This document shows positions 36,147 through 47,953 of a stretch of DNA of 64,000 nucleotides, piece by piece. Numbering within the stretch: position 1 is the first letter of the stretch; each line of letters begins with the position of its first letter. The translations under genes and the position numbers were made by a program. The DNA lies in contig NZ_NXMA01000003.1 of assembly GCF_005406215.1 (NCBI RefSeq), positions 1 to 64,000 of the forward strand, given 5' to 3'. This stretch comes from Campylobacter aviculae (lineage in GTDB: Bacteria > Campylobacterota > Campylobacteria > Campylobacterales > Campylobacteraceae). The notes below the pieces were generated by a model, which did not search any database, was not told where the DNA came from, and saw only the letters and a list, made by a program, of their open reading frames with translations.

Positions 36147-37286
36147 TTATTCCTCATTTTTTTTCATAGAAGCAATCACCGCATGAGCAGCAATTGCAAC
36201 TCCTGTAAGTGTTAATACACCTATCCCTATTTTATCTGATACATTATCGGCACCTAAACCAAAAACGGTATCAAATTTGCGACTCGCCATAGGCTCTTCA
36301 AAAGGTCCCATAGTATCCCAGAAATTTGGCTCAGAACATCCTATACAACCATGTCCTGCCTGAATAGGCCAAGAAGTATGCTGATTGAATCTTTCTCTTG
36401 AACAATTATTGAAAGTATAAGGCCCTTTACAGCCTACTTTATAAAGACAATACCCATTTTTTGCACCCTCATCTCCAAAGCTTTGCACAAACTCACCTGC
36501 ATCAAAATGCCCACGTCTCTCGCAAAGGTCATGAATTCTTAAACCATAAGCCCATTTTGGTCTATTATATACATCGAGTGCTGGTAATTCTTTAAAAAGC
36601 AAAAGCTGAAGAACATTGCCAACTATATTTTTTTCACTTGGAGGACAGCCTGGAACATTAATAACTGTTTTATTAGTTACTTTACTTAAAGGCTGTGCAT
36701 TGCTTGGGTTTGGTCTTGCTGCTTGAATTCCCCCAAAAGAAGAACAAGTTCCAATCGCTAAAATAGCATAAGCATCTTCACTTGCCATTTTTGTAAGCTC
36801 ATATCCTGTTTTGCCGTGTGGTCCTACTGTAAGATAATGCTCTTTATCTCCACAAGGTATACCACCCTCTACCATTAGAACATACTGACCTTTATATTTT
36901 TTCATAGCATTTTCTAAATTTTCTTCAGCTTGCCAACCTGCAGCAGCCATAACAGTTTCATGATACTCTAAAGAGATATAATCAAATATTAAACTATCAA
37001 TAGTCGGTGTATCACTTCTTAGCAAACTCTCGCTACAACCTGTACATTCTGCCATATGAAGCCAAATAACAGGCAATCTATCTGCCAATTCTGCAGCCTT
37101 TGCTACCATAGGGGTAAAACTTGCAGGAAGTGCTAGAAATGCAGTCATTGCTCCTGCCCATTTCATAAAATCTCTTCTACTAAATCCAGCTTTTTCTAAA
37201 GCCATAGGAATAGAATTTTGTGGGTTTAAAGAAGGAAGTTTCTCAAGTGCCGCCAAACGAGACTCTATTTGATTATAATCGAGCAT
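36147..37286 (-). CDS. hydA: [NiFe]-hydrogenase small subunit HydA, Tat-exported
   Basis: 379 aa. The twin-arginine motif SRRDFMKWAG begins near residue 36, so the folded HydA-HydB complex is exported together. Fe-S ligands include CTGCSESLLR near residue 80, GTCSSFGG, VPGCPPSE and the C-terminal CIGCSEPNFWD region. A C-terminal membrane helix (IGVLTLTGVAIAAHAVIA) anchors it. First gene of hydABCD. Equivalent to Cj1267c. Confidence 0.97.
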   Translation of the reverse strand: MLDYNQIESRLAALEKLPSLNPQNSIPMALEKAGFSRRDFMKWAGAMTAFLALPASFTPMVAKAAELADRLPVIWLHMAECTGCSESLLRSDTPTIDSLIFDYISLEYHETVMAAAGWQAEENLENAMKKYKGQYVLMVEGGIPCGDKEHYLTVGPHGKTGYELTKMASEDAYAILAIGTCSSFGGIQAARPNPSNAQPLSKVTNKTVINVPGCPPSEKNIVGNVLQLLLFKELPALDVYNRPKWAYGLRIHDLCERRGHFDAGEFVQSFGDEGAKNGYCLYKVGCKGPYTFNNCSRERFNQHTSWPIQAGHGCIGCSEPNFWDTMGPFEEPMASRKFDTVFGLGADNVSDKIGIGVLTLTGVAIAAHAVIASMKKNEE

Positions 37287-37316
37287 AATTTTCCTTTGAG
37301 TAATAAAATCTTAGAT

Positions 37317-37322
37317 TTTATA
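37317..37322 (-). promoter_or_regulatory. hydA: Possible hydABCD -10 box
   Basis: The minus strand reads TTATTATAAAATC, with TATAAA about 31 bases before the hydA ATG and the ribosome site AAAGGAAAA closer in. This is the only promoter-like element before hydABCD. Confidence 0.4.
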
Positions 37323-37389
37323 ATAATAAAACAACAAAAATTAAAATTAAATTAAAAGTAAAAAAAATTAAATCAAAATATTATTAGAC

Positions 37390-39237
37390 TTAATTTTTTA
37401 GCCCTTTTTTAAGCTTACGTATTAAAAATCTTGCAGGATGGATATAGGGTATAAAATCTTTATACATACATAAAGGATCATTTCCTATCAAAGCACAAAG
37501 ATAACGTGCAGCTAAAACTGCTGTAGAAAAAGCCCTGGAACCATGAGCAAAATTTAAATAAAGATTGGGAATATTTTTAGGTAATTTTTGTTCTTTATGT
37601 TTTGTCCATAATAAATCTTTATAACATTCTTTGTAAAATTCTTCATCATAAGCCGCACCTATTATGGCAAATCTATCACTAGAATAAGATCTAAATCCTA
37701 CTTTAGAACCTTTTATAATCAATTTTTCATCACCTTTTAAAAATTCTTCAATGTTTTTAATATTTTCTTCATCATCTTCTCTTTGAGGGTTAGAATTAAA
37801 ATTTAAACGATCATAACTAGCCCCTACAACTTGAATTCCTTTGTTTTTTGGGCAAATATAAGCTTTGGAAGAAAGTGGAAATTGAGTATCATAAAAAGGC
37901 TCTAAATGAGTCACTTGACCTCTAACTTTACTTAAAGTCATAAATTCATAAGTTAGAAAGTCTTTGGTATCTACACCCATCGCATAAATTAAAATATTTG
38001 ATTGATATTTATTTTCTATTCCATCAAAGAATAAAGTAAAAGTATCATTTTCGTATTTATAAGTTTGAAATTTATGATTAAAATAAATCTTAGCTTTGCT
38101 TTTTTCAAATAACGTTTTAACAATTTTTTTTGGATCGATATGCCCACCATCCTTTAAAAAAGCTTGATTATCTTTAATGTTAAATAAAACATTATCTTTT
38201 TGTGCCAAAAAACGTTCTTGCATTAAGTCAGTATGTGCAATTTCTATAACCCCGTCTAATTGCAAATCCAAAATTTGACGATAAAAACGACTCGCTTCAA
38301 TAAAGGAAAATTGAGAGAATTCACCTAAAGCAACTTTTGGTTTTAAAATCAAAGAGCTTAAAATTCCACTTTCATTCCCACTAGCACCCTCGCCCAAACA
38401 AACATTTTTCTCAAAAACGCTTACCTTAAAACCCCTTAAAGAAAGTTCATACGCTAAAACTGCCGCACAAATACCCGATCCTATAATCGCGACTTCTTTA
38501 TTTTTGCTTTTTTGAAAAACTCTTTGAAAATACGCCTCTTTAATCATTTCTTGTTCTGTTATATCTTTTTCAAAAAAAGCTTTTATCATTTCTCTTTTTC
38601 TAAAACCTTTTATTTTTTGTACGATAAAACCATGTTTTTTAAGATTTTTTTGCAACAAACTAGCTGCAGAAAAAGTGCAAACTTGAGATCCTTTTTTTGA
38701 TAATCTTGCCACTTCCTTCAATACACTATCATCAAACATATCAGAATTTTTACTCGGAGAAAAACCATCCAAAAACCATACATTGGCTTTAAAATCAAGC
38801 CTTTTCAAAACAGAGATATCATCAAACACAAGATCCAAAAAACAATTTTTAAAATAAAATCGATAATATCCTTCTTTGCAAGGAGGATAAAATTTTAAAA
38901 AAGGATCAAGCAAATCTTTAAATTCTTCATAAAATCCGAGTTTTTTATAAATTTCTCTTAACATCTCTTTGTCGATATAAAATTTTTCTATACTGATATA
39001 AAACAATCTTTTTTGATCGGTTTGTTCTTTGAGAAATCTTTTTAAAGTCAGAAAAAAATTGAGTCCTATACCAAAACCTGTTTCAGCGATGATAAATTGT
39101 TCTTCATCGTTCCATTTGAAAGCTTCTGTATAAATATACTTGCTCTCTTGCATTCCATCTTGTGAATTAAAATAAAAATCATCAAAATCAAGTGAAAATG
39201 GAGTATTGTTTTTAAAAACTATATCTGCTTTTTTCAT
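37390..39237 (-). CDS. mnmC: tRNA 5-methylaminomethyl-2-thiouridine synthesis bifunctional protein MnmC
   Basis: 615 aa fusion. The N-terminal SAM methyltransferase half has [17 protein letters not shown] near residue 50-66 and [11 protein letters not shown] near 150; the C-terminal FAD half begins with [18 protein letters not shown] near residue 243 and ends with [18 protein letters not shown]. Both steps of wobble-uridine maturation (removing carboxymethyl, then methylating) are therefore in one protein, as in E. coli. Separated from amiA by 3 bases. Equivalent to Cj1268c. Confidence 0.93.
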   Translation of the reverse strand: MKKADIVFKNNTPFSLDFDDFYFNSQDGMQESKYIYTEAFKWNDEEQFIIAETGFGIGLNFFLTLKRFLKEQTDQKRLFYISIEKFYIDKEMLREIYKKLGFYEEFKDLLDPFLKFYPPCKEGYYRFYFKNCFLDLVFDDISVLKRLDFKANVWFLDGFSPSKNSDMFDDSVLKEVARLSKKGSQVCTFSAASLLQKNLKKHGFIVQKIKGFRKREMIKAFFEKDITEQEMIKEAYFQRVFQKSKNKEVAIIGSGICAAVLAYELSLRGFKVSVFEKNVCLGEGASGNESGILSSLILKPKVALGEFSQFSFIEASRFYRQILDLQLDGVIEIAHTDLMQERFLAQKDNVLFNIKDNQAFLKDGGHIDPKKIVKTLFEKSKAKIYFNHKFQTYKYENDTFTLFFDGIENKYQSNILIYAMGVDTKDFLTYEFMTLSKVRGQVTHLEPFYDTQFPLSSKAYICPKNKGIQVVGASYDRLNFNSNPQREDDEENIKNIEEFLKGDEKLIIKGSKVGFRSYSSDRFAIIGAAYDEEFYKECYKDLLWTKHKEQKLPKNIPNLYLNFAHGSRAFSTAVLAARYLCALIGNDPLCMYKDFIPYIHPARFLIRKLKKGLKN

Positions 39238-39240
39238 AAA

Positions 39241-41265
39241 TTAACGATTATGATAAAAATAACTTTCCACCCCATCTGCAATACCTTCAGCTAAAACATC
39301 TTGGAATTTTTTATTTGCAATTCTTTGTCCTTCGCTTGGATGGGTAATGTATCCTATTTCAATTAAAATTGCTGGCATTTGTGCTCCCACAAGAACCCAA
39401 AATGGAGCCTCTCTTACCCCGCCATCAACAATTTTATATTTCTTGCGAGTTTGAGTTAATATATTTTTTTGCACATCAATTGCAAGTTTATTTGAGGCGA
39501 CTATTTTTTCACGATTTAAAAAATTTAAAATGCTTTGTTTTGAAAAATAATTAATCTCTTCAAAATCACCCTGATTTTCTTTTTCAGCGGCTTTTTTACT
39601 CCTTTCACTTCTAGCCGGACTTAAAAAGAAAGTCTCTATACCTTCAGTGCTTTTAGCTTTTTTAGCATTAGGAGCCGCATTAGCGTGAATGGATATAAAC
39701 AAATCAGCTTTTTTATCATTAGCAAACTTAGTTCTATCTCTTAAGTTAATAAATTTATCTGAACTTCGTGTATAAAAAACCTTATATCCCCTTTTCTTAA
39801 GTTCGCTACCAAGCTTTAATGCTGTACTTAAAACTATATTTTTTTCTTTAAGAGAACCTTTTTTATTGCTTAAAGCACCACTATCTTTTCCGCCATGTCC
39901 AGCATCGATAACAATAACCTTTCCTGATTTAAAAGTAGAATTTAAAGTATTTTTATTTGTATTCTTGGATTGTTCCTTGATTGCTTTTTGTTCTTTATTT
40001 TTTGGTTGTTCTTTAGTTGTTCTTTTTTCTTTACTTAAAGGGGTAGAATTTTTTCCAAAACCAAGAGTAAAACTTTTATCATCTATTTTTTTAAAAAATT
40101 CAATTTTTTTAGTAGAGCTAAGAACTACTCTGACTGTTTTAGGATTATATTGAGTTACCGTAATAACATTTTTTCCAAAGGTAAAATTTCTACGATTGCC
40201 CTCTAAAACTCCTTCAAAACTAACAATTTGTCTGAAAAATTTTTGATCTTTTGAGCTAAAGATTGAAATATCATCTTCGCTTAATGTATCACTTAGATTA
40301 AGTATCAGAGCATTTGAAATTTTATTAACGCTTAAAACATATATTGGATCTTTTTTAATTTGCTTTAATTTATCTTGAGATGTTTGAATTTTATTTTGCT
40401 TGTTTTCTTGACTTTTTTTAGTATCTTTTGATAATGTTTTCACTTCCTGTTTTTTTAAATTTAATGAAGTAGTATCAGTTTTTTTAGAAATTTTTATTTT
40501 ATTATTATCAAAATCAAAAACAATAGGAATTCTCTCTTTAGCATAAATTACAATACGAACTGTTTTTGGATTGTATTGAGAAATTACCACTCGATAATCA
40601 TCTATTTTATACTCTTTTTTTCCTCCTTCTAACACTCCATTAAAATCACTGATATGGCGAAAGTTTCCTTTTTCATCTAAAATAAAACTTTTAATATCCT
40701 TTTCGTTTAAATTCGTGCTTAATTTAAGTTCGACACTTTGATTAATCTTATCTGAACTTAAAATATAAACCTTATCACTCTCTTTTTTTGTTGCTGAAGA
40801 ATTATTTTGCGCTTGTGCTTTTTTATCAACTTGAGCTTCTTTGCCAATTTTTACATTTTTATTATCTTCTTTAGATGTGTTTTTTTGAGTGTCTTTAGAT
40901 TGTGAAAAAGCAGAAATTTCGTTGTTTTCTAAATTATTTTTTTTCTTATCTACAACTACAGCTTTTCTTAAAGCATTAATGCTTGATTGATTAATCCCGC
41001 TTTCTTTTAATTCTTCCGCATAAGATTTATCATCTAAATTTAAGACATTTGAGCTAATAATCAATCTTTTTAAAATTTCAATTTTAGTTTTTTCATCTTC
41101 ATTGATAACGCTTTGAATATAAAGACTTTTTAATTGTTGATGAAGCTTGATTTGTATATCTTTTTTTGACGTGATAAAATGATTATCAAAATTATCAAGC
41201 TCTTTCTCATAGGCTCCGAAACAAAGATTAAAAAAAACAAAAAATAAAAATAAAATTTTAATCAT
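39241..41265 (-). CDS. amiA: N-acetylmuramoyl-L-alanine amidase AmiA with duplicated AMIN-like domain
   Basis: 674 aa. Signal peptide (ILFLFFVFFNLCFG), then two similar AMIN-like domains (each with GVLEG and QYNPKTVR, near residues 170-255 and 305-385) joined by Lys/Asn/Gln-rich linkers, then a zinc amidase_3 domain: VIDAGHGGKDSGA, GSELKKRGYKVFYTR, ISIHANA and ILIEIGYIT with the catalytic Glu. It cleaves septal peptidoglycan for cell separation. FtsEX and an EnvC-like activator are encoded 6-8 kb away. The stop of the upstream gene overlaps its ATG (TAATG). Equivalent to Cj1269c. Confidence 0.93.
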   Translation of the reverse strand: MIKILFLFFVFFNLCFGAYEKELDNFDNHFITSKKDIQIKLHQQLKSLYIQSVINEDEKTKIEILKRLIISSNVLNLDDKSYAEELKESGINQSSINALRKAVVVDKKKNNLENNEISAFSQSKDTQKNTSKEDNKNVKIGKEAQVDKKAQAQNNSSATKKESDKVYILSSDKINQSVELKLSTNLNEKDIKSFILDEKGNFRHISDFNGVLEGGKKEYKIDDYRVVISQYNPKTVRIVIYAKERIPIVFDFDNNKIKISKKTDTTSLNLKKQEVKTLSKDTKKSQENKQNKIQTSQDKLKQIKKDPIYVLSVNKISNALILNLSDTLSEDDISIFSSKDQKFFRQIVSFEGVLEGNRRNFTFGKNVITVTQYNPKTVRVVLSSTKKIEFFKKIDDKSFTLGFGKNSTPLSKEKRTTKEQPKNKEQKAIKEQSKNTNKNTLNSTFKSGKVIVIDAGHGGKDSGALSNKKGSLKEKNIVLSTALKLGSELKKRGYKVFYTRSSDKFINLRDRTKFANDKKADLFISIHANAAPNAKKAKSTEGIETFFLSPARSERSKKAAEKENQGDFEEINYFSKQSILNFLNREKIVASNKLAIDVQKNILTQTRKKYKIVDGGVREAPFWVLVGAQMPAILIEIGYITHPSEGQRIANKKFQDVLAEGIADGVESYFYHNR

Positions 41266-42356
41266 TATTCGCCATTAATAAGCTTACTAATCAATTCTTT
41301 TACGCTGATTAATTTATTTAAACGATAGCCATTTGCTCCTGTAAAAAATAATCCCGTTTCTTTTTTTCCAGACCATGCATCAAAAAGTCTATCAGCTATA
41401 CAATATCCGACTTTTGTAGCTTCTTTTCCACGTCCACAAGGTGCAACACAATTACTAATACAATTGATCTTTGGACCCATTCTTTTATCCACTAAATTGA
41501 GTAAATTAGTTCTTACCCCTCGCGCAGGATATCCCACAGGGGATTTAATGAGTTCTATATCTTCTTCTTTACAAGAAAGTAAGACGTTTTTAAAATCATC
41601 ACTAGCATCACATTCAAAAGTACCTATAAAACGCGTTCCCATTTGCACTCCACTAGCACCCAAAGAAATCGCATTTTCGATATCTTTTTTATCCCAAATT
41701 CCTCCCGCTGCAATCACTGGAAATGAACCCCAATTTTTCGCTTCTTCAACAACAGGTGCGATTAATTTTTCTAATTGATAATTTGGATCAAGACATTGCT
41801 CATAAGTAAAACCTTGATGACCCCCGCTTTTTGGACCCTCAAGCACTACAGCATCAGGCAAACGATCGTAACGACTTTGCCATCTTTTGCAAATAATTTT
41901 TAAGGCCTTAGGAGATGATACAATAGGCACTAAAGCAACATCTGGAAAATCCATAGTAAATTCAGGCAAATTAGTAGGAAGTCCTGCACCTGAAACAATC
42001 ACATTAAATCCAACCTCACAAGCATCACGAGCGATTCTTGCATAATCATTACTTGCACAAAGTATATTACATCCCAAAGGTGCATCACCACAAACTTTTC
42101 TAGCATTATCTATTAAAGCTTGTAAACCTTTTCTAGAATAAAAATTCTCGCTCCCATAAGGCTTGGCATTAAGTTCTTTGCTCACATGAGATCGATTTTC
42201 ATAATACCCCGTTCCAACAGATGAAATAATACCAAGTCCACCATTTAAAGACACGGCCGAAGCTAATCTATCCCAACTTATGCCTAAACCCATACCGCCT
42301 TGGAAAATAGGATATTTTATAATATGCTTTCCTATTTGAAGAGATTTAAAACTCAT
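41265..42356 (-). CDS. Nitronate monooxygenase-like FMN oxidoreductase
   Basis: 363 aa TIM-barrel flavoprotein of the 2-nitropropane dioxygenase/nitronate monooxygenase family. Visible segments are PIFQGGMGLGISWDRLA at the N-terminus, SGAGLPTNLPEF, VVLEGPKSGGHQGFT and AAGGIWDKKDIENAISLGASGVQMGTRF (given here in parts: AAGGIWD, GASGVQMGTRF), which bind FMN phosphate. Lacks a clear clue to its substrate. Cysteines near residue 300 (CISNCVAPCGRG) could bind a metal or be redox active. Equivalent to Cj1270c. Confidence 0.85.
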   Translation of the reverse strand: MSFKSLQIGKHIIKYPIFQGGMGLGISWDRLASAVSLNGGLGIISSVGTGYYENRSHVSKELNAKPYGSENFYSRKGLQALIDNARKVCGDAPLGCNILCASNDYARIARDACEVGFNVIVSGAGLPTNLPEFTMDFPDVALVPIVSSPKALKIICKRWQSRYDRLPDAVVLEGPKSGGHQGFTYEQCLDPNYQLEKLIAPVVEEAKNWGSFPVIAAGGIWDKKDIENAISLGASGVQMGTRFIGTFECDASDDFKNVLLSCKEEDIELIKSPVGYPARGVRTNLLNLVDKRMGPKINCISNCVAPCGRGKEATKVGYCIADRLFDAWSGKKETGLFFTGANGYRLNKLISVKELISKLINGE

Positions 42357-43561
42357 ACTTTTACCTTTAATTTTGCAAATTTTCTTTTACCTACTTGTAA
42401 AATGTATTCTCCAATACCTAATTGCATTTGTTCATCATTTATTTTTTGCGAATTAATACTCACTGCATTAGCACCTATACTTCTCCTTGCTGCAGAAGTT
42501 GAATTTTCTAACTCACAAAGTACCAAAGCCTTAGCCAACCAAACGCTTTCACCCTTAAATTCAAACTCTTTAATTTCGCTTGGTAAAGCATTAGCACTAT
42601 GTATTCTATCAAATTCATCCTTTGCTTTAAATGCATCTTCTTTAGAATAAAAACGTTCAACAATTTCTAAGGCTAAATTCTCTTTAGCTTTTTTAGGATG
42701 CAACTTGGCATTTTTTATATCATTTTTTATATCTTCAAGCTCTTTTAAAGTTTTTTGACTCAAAAGCTCATAATATCTAAACATCAGCTCATCACTGATA
42801 CTTAAAATTTTAGCATACATATCATTAGGTTTTTCTGTAACACCTATATAATTATTTAAACTCTTACTCATTTTATTAACACCATCTAAACCTTCTAGAA
42901 GAGGCATCATAATTACTGCTTGTTCCTTACCTGTATTGTAAATTCTTTGAAGGTGTCTGCCCATTAAAAGATTAAATTTTTGATCAGTTCCCCCCATTTC
43001 TATATCGCTTTTTAGAAAAACACTATCATATCCTTGAAGTAAAGGATATAAAAATTCGCAAATACTGATAGAGCTTTGCTCCTTAAAACGCTTCGTAAAA
43101 TCATCGCGTTCAAGCATTCTTGCCACACTAAAAGTTGAAGTAAGTTCTACCAAACCACTCGCTCCAAGTTCGTTAAGCCAAATGGAATTAAATTTAATTT
43201 GGGTTTTATCCTTGTCTAAAATTTTAAAAACTTGTTTTTCATAAGTTTTAGCATTGATTAAAACCTGTTCTTTATCCAACTTTTTTCTCGTAGCGTTTTT
43301 ACCACTTGGATCGCCAATTTGACCTGTAAAATCACCAATCAAAAATTGCACTATAGCTCCATGTTTTTGCAAAAAAGCCATTTTATTTAAAACCACACTA
43401 TGGCCTAAATGCAAATCAGGTGCTGTAGGATCAAAACCTGCTTTAATAAAGAAATTTTCACCTTTTTCATAATAATTTTTTATCAACAATTCTATTTTTT
43501 CTTCATCAATAATTTCAGCACATCCTCTTTTAACTTCAGCTAAAATATCTTTAATATTCAT
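42353..43561 (-). CDS. tyrS: Tyrosyl-tRNA synthetase
   Basis: 402 aa class I synthetase. HIGH motif as HLGHS near residue 51, KMSKS motif as KMSKSLNN near 231, and a C-terminal S4-like RNA-binding part (KINDEQMQLGIGEYILQVGKRKFAKLKV, in short). The length and HLGH form fit the TyrZ subtype found in Epsilonproteobacteria. Overlaps the nitronate monooxygenase-like gene by 4 bases and follows spoT by 9. Equivalent to Cj1271c. Confidence 0.96.
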   Translation of the reverse strand: MNIKDILAEVKRGCAEIIDEEKIELLIKNYYEKGENFFIKAGFDPTAPDLHLGHSVVLNKMAFLQKHGAIVQFLIGDFTGQIGDPSGKNATRKKLDKEQVLINAKTYEKQVFKILDKDKTQIKFNSIWLNELGASGLVELTSTFSVARMLERDDFTKRFKEQSSISICEFLYPLLQGYDSVFLKSDIEMGGTDQKFNLLMGRHLQRIYNTGKEQAVIMMPLLEGLDGVNKMSKSLNNYIGVTEKPNDMYAKILSISDELMFRYYELLSQKTLKELEDIKNDIKNAKLHPKKAKENLALEIVERFYSKEDAFKAKDEFDRIHSANALPSEIKEFEFKGESVWLAKALVLCELENSTSAARRSIGANAVSINSQKINDEQMQLGIGEYILQVGKRKFAKLKVKV

Positions 43562-43570
43562 TTTTATCCT

Positions 43571-45766
43571 TTATTTTTCTTTATAAGCATCATTTAAAGA
43601 TATAAAATCTAAAATTTTACAATGAATTTTTAATCTCTCGCAAACACTATCTGGATTTATGTTTTCTGGAATTTCCATTGTTATTTCAAAATAATCCACG
43701 GTTGAGTTTATATCTTTTGCTAAATTAATTGTCAATAAATTAATTTGCATTTTAGCTAAAACTGCCAAAAACTCTGCTAAAACTCCTTTTTTATTTTCTA
43801 AAGAAAAAATAAGCTTATAAGATTGCGGTATATTAGAATCCCATTTGATAAAAACCATATCTTTCTTTTTTTCTATCATTTTTTCGGCCCTATCGCAAAG
43901 CTTATGATGCACAATGGCATTCCCGCCTTCAACAAAAGCAACCACAGCATCACCTCTTTTAGGATGACAACAATAATCAAACTCTACACTAGCAATTTTG
44001 CGATTAGAATAGATTAAAAAATTTCCTATATTGTATTCTTGGATTTCATATTTATCAAACCAATAAGATTTTTTTGCGTATTTTTTGAGCCCATTAACCA
44101 TATCTTTAAAATAGGTATTATCATTAGCCACTTCTCGTATGCGTCTTCCTAAATTTTCTTTTTCTATCCAAGTCTCTATTTTATTTTTATCCACACCAAA
44201 AACAAAACCGAGCATATTGATTGCACTCGCTAAGTTAATCTCTCTTATTTTTTGCTTACAAAATTCTCTTATACTAGCTTTTGCTTTTCCTGTTTTAACA
44301 CTATCTATCCAAGAACATCGGTAAAATTTATCATTACTTGTTACAACACGAACGATATCTCCATTTTTTAATTCTGTAAGCAAAGGAACTTTGACTCGAT
44401 TAACATAAGCACTTTTTGCATGAAGTCCAATTTTTGTATGCACTTCATAGGCAAAATCAAGCACAGTGGCTCCACGAGGTAAAGTAAAAATTTCTCCTTT
44501 TGGGGAATACACGGCGACATCTTCAACATAAAGGCTATCTTTGGCATACTCATAAAGCTCAACGGCACTATAATCTTCTGCATTTTGAAGATTATTTGCA
44601 CTTTGTATTGAAATATCAGTCAGCCAATCTAAATTCGGTGCTGCAACACTACCATCTTCTTTGTATTTCCAATGTGCAGCTATTCCAAATTCTGCAATTT
44701 TATGCATATCAAAAGTTCTAATTTGTGCCTCTATAATATTTTTTGTATCAAAAAGTGTAGTATGGATTGTCTGATATCCATTTTGTTTTGGCAAAGCTAT
44801 ATAATCTTTAAAACGAGAGATTAAAGGATTGAAATTTGTATGCAAAATTCCTAATGCTAAATAACAATCACTCACCTTTTCAACCAAAATTCTTACCCCT
44901 AATAAATCAAGCACCTCTTCTATACCTATACCTTTTCTTTGCATTTTAAGATAGGTGGAATAGCTATGTTTAATACGCTTTTGAATTTCAAAAGTTCCTT
45001 GTCTAAAACCATTGCTTAAAAATAAAATTTCAATTTTAGAGATGAATTCATTTAAGCTTAATTGCATTTGTTGATCGTTGGAATTGATATAATTATCTAT
45101 TATATTATATTCATCAGGCATCAAATACTTAAAACTTAAATCCTCCAAATAATTTTTAATACTAGAAATTCCAAGTCTATGTGCTATAGGAGCATATACC
45201 ACTAAAGTTTCTTCGCTGATTCTTTTTTGTTTATCTTCCCTTAATGCATCTAAAGTTAGCATATTGTGCAGTCTATCACAAAGTTTGACGATTAAAACAC
45301 CAACATCTTCAGTACTTGCTAAAAGCATATTTCTAAAAGTTAAAGCAGATTTGGTTAATTTTTTTTTAGATTTTGAAGAAACAAGGCTGTCTTCTCTGAT
45401 TTCTATTATCTTAGTCAATCCCAATACTAATTTTAAAACATCATGACCGAAGGTTTTATTTAATTCTTCTTCAGTGCATTCAGTATCTTCAATAATATCA
45501 TGTAAAAGTGCAGCTAAAATAGCGGCTTTATTATCACTCAAAAAACCCACCAAAGTAGCTACTAAAATAGGATGTATTGCATAAGGTTCACCACTTTTTC
45601 TTATCTGACCTTCATGGTAAAATATACAATATTCCACTGCTTTTTCTAAAACAGAATCACTCTCGCAAACACAAAAAAGAAGTTCTTTTGCTCTTGTTAA
45701 ATCCTTACAATTTTTAACATCATCAATGAGTTTTTCTAATAACAAATCCTCATTGATCTGTTTCAC
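43571..45766 (-). CDS. spoT: Bifunctional (p)ppGpp synthetase/hydrolase SpoT (Rsh)
   Basis: 731 aa, GTG start inside the end of rpoZ. HD hydrolase domain with His65 and His89-Asp90 (LLHDIIEDT), synthetase domain with [17 protein letters not shown] domain ([25 protein letters not shown] in short: [14 protein letters not shown]) and a C-terminal ACT domain. As the single long RSH of this genus it makes and degrades ppGpp. It overlaps rpoZ by 17 bases, the widely conserved rpoZ-spoT pairing. Equivalent to Cj1272c. Confidence 0.95.
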   Translation of the reverse strand: MKQINEDLLLEKLIDDVKNCKDLTRAKELLFCVCESDSVLEKAVEYCIFYHEGQIRKSGEPYAIHPILVATLVGFLSDNKAAILAALLHDIIEDTECTEEELNKTFGHDVLKLVLGLTKIIEIREDSLVSSKSKKKLTKSALTFRNMLLASTEDVGVLIVKLCDRLHNMLTLDALREDKQKRISEETLVVYAPIAHRLGISSIKNYLEDLSFKYLMPDEYNIIDNYINSNDQQMQLSLNEFISKIEILFLSNGFRQGTFEIQKRIKHSYSTYLKMQRKGIGIEEVLDLLGVRILVEKVSDCYLALGILHTNFNPLISRFKDYIALPKQNGYQTIHTTLFDTKNIIEAQIRTFDMHKIAEFGIAAHWKYKEDGSVAAPNLDWLTDISIQSANNLQNAEDYSAVELYEYAKDSLYVEDVAVYSPKGEIFTLPRGATVLDFAYEVHTKIGLHAKSAYVNRVKVPLLTELKNGDIVRVVTSNDKFYRCSWIDSVKTGKAKASIREFCKQKIREINLASAINMLGFVFGVDKNKIETWIEKENLGRRIREVANDNTYFKDMVNGLKKYAKKSYWFDKYEIQEYNIGNFLIYSNRKIASVEFDYCCHPKRGDAVVAFVEGGNAIVHHKLCDRAEKMIEKKKDMVFIKWDSNIPQSYKLIFSLENKKGVLAEFLAVLAKMQINLLTINLAKDINSTVDYFEITMEIPENINPDSVCERLKIHCKILDFISLNDAYKEK

Positions 45767-45977
45767 CGCCTAAACCTTCTAAAGATATTTTATCTTCTGC
45801 TATTTCATACAAAGCAATATCTGCAAATTTTAATTTATTTTTATCAAGATCAATCAAAGGTGCAGCACCATCGGCTAATTGCTCTGCTCTTTTTGCAACC
45901 GCTAAAGATAAACGATAGCGATCATTTCCCATTTTTTCTAAAGCTTTTGCTGTTATTTCTTCTATTCTATAATCCAT
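45750..45977 (-). CDS. rpoZ: RNA polymerase omega subunit
   Basis: 75 aa. RpoZ signature: [31 protein letters not shown] (seen in [10 protein letters not shown] and [11 protein letters not shown]). Helps assemble the beta' subunit and mediates part of the ppGpp response in many bacteria, which fits its overlap with spoT. Follows pyrH by 12 bases. Equivalent to Cj1273c. Confidence 0.94.
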   Translation of the reverse strand: MDYRIEEITAKALEKMGNDRYRLSLAVAKRAEQLADGAAPLIDLDKNKLKFADIALYEIAEDKISLEGLGGETDQ

Positions 45978-45989
45978 CTTTTCTCCTTA

Positions 45990-46715
<726 letters not shown>

Positions 46716-46728
46716 TTATTTTCATAAA

Positions 46729-46734
46729 ATTATA
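46729..46734 (-). promoter_or_regulatory. pyrH: -10 box of pyrH-rpoZ-spoT operon
   Basis: The minus strand reads AAATATAATTTTATG, a perfect TATAAT 23 bases before the pyrH ATG, giving a short leader. It lies between the EnvC-like gene and pyrH. Confidence 0.5.
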
Positions 46735-46756
46735 TTTTAAAGTGAATTAAATTTAG

Positions 46757-47953
46757 CTAATTTAAACTAATAAGTTCCAAAGGATTGATATGAAAATTTT
46801 TTTGCGTTACTTCAAAAGTCAAATCACTTTTTATTCTACCTACTATTACTCCTTTTTTTATATTTTTACCTACTTTAATATTGGGAGCTATTTTATCTAA
46901 ATGTGCATAAATTGTGTGTATCCCATCATCATGTTCCACAATCACAACGCGTGCTAACATACTTGTATCTTTTGCAAAAACCACCTTACCATCTAAAACA
47001 TTTTTAACCATAGCATCTGATTTTTTACTTTTTAAGACCACACTTTCATTGAAAATTTTAATATTATAAATCGGATCAATATAGTTTCCAAATTTCTGTT
47101 TAACCGTAAAAGAATCAAGTGGAGCTATAGTTTTTTTTCCAGTATAACGCTTGATAGCACTTCCTTGATAACTCGATCCAAGCTGACGAATTTTTTGATT
47201 ATTATTTGCAATTTTTGAACTTTTTTGCTCTTGCTGTTCTTGTTGCTTTCTTTGTATAATTCTTAGCTGATCAAGAGTTTTTCTTAACTCATCTTGTTGA
47301 GCTTGTAAATTTTGAAGCTTCTTAGAATAAATTGCTCGATCCATCTTTTGCTTGTTAATCTCATCAAGCTGTTTTTTTCTTAAATCTTGAAGTCTTGTTA
47401 TCTGATCATTATAATCTTTCAAATTATCATTAATTTTTTTAATTTGAGTTTGCTTATCATCAATAAGTTTAGTTATTCCTTCATAATCCTTAGAGAGTTT
47501 AAAAATTTCACTATTTAAAACTTTATCTAAACCACTTAAAACCTCAAAAGCCAGAAAACTTTCTTTTCCTTCAACATAACCTTCAGGTATAGGTAGATCA
47601 TAAGCAAAATCTTTCGCTAATAAAGCTATAAGCTTACCTTCCATATTTGCTTTACTTTTTAAAAGATTGCTATTTTGACTAGTAAGCATATTAAGCTCTT
47701 TATATTGAACTTTTGCACTTTCTTCAAGTTTAGCCGTTTGAGAGTTAAGTATTTGAATTTGCAAACTCAAATCTTTTAAAGTTTTTTCTCCATTTAATAT
47801 ATCACTTGCTAAATCTTCAAGTTTTTTATTTAGTTGTTGTTGTATGCGTTTATTTTCTTCTAAATTTTTAGTTTTTTCATTTAGAGCATTCGCATTGATT
47901 TGTTCATAAGTCAAAAAAAGAAACAAAAAGATAAAAAAAATCTTTTTTGTCAT
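46757..47953 (-). CDS. EnvC-like amidase activator with degenerate LytM (M23) domain
   Basis: 398 aa. A signal peptide (FFIFLFLFLTYEQINANA) is followed by a long coiled coil (about residues 25-245, Lys/Gln/Leu-rich) and a C-terminal M23/LytM domain (KQKFGNYIDP, VVIVEHDDGIHTIYAHLD, IVGRI). Active M23 enzymes carry HxxxD and HxH zinc ligands; here the first is replaced (FNESVVL) and the second reads LTFEVTQ, so it is probably not an enzyme. This is the build of EnvC, which activates AmiA/AmiB through FtsEX. It overlaps ftsX by 4 bases. Equivalent to Cj1275c. Confidence 0.85.
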   Translation of the reverse strand: MTKKIFFIFLFLFLTYEQINANALNEKTKNLEENKRIQQQLNKKLEDLASDILNGEKTLKDLSLQIQILNSQTAKLEESAKVQYKELNMLTSQNSNLLKSKANMEGKLIALLAKDFAYDLPIPEGYVEGKESFLAFEVLSGLDKVLNSEIFKLSKDYEGITKLIDDKQTQIKKINDNLKDYNDQITRLQDLRKKQLDEINKQKMDRAIYSKKLQNLQAQQDELRKTLDQLRIIQRKQQEQQEQKSSKIANNNQKIRQLGSSYQGSAIKRYTGKKTIAPLDSFTVKQKFGNYIDPIYNIKIFNESVVLKSKKSDAMVKNVLDGKVVFAKDTSMLARVVIVEHDDGIHTIYAHLDKIAPNIKVGKNIKKGVIVGRIKSDLTFEVTQKNFHINPLELISLN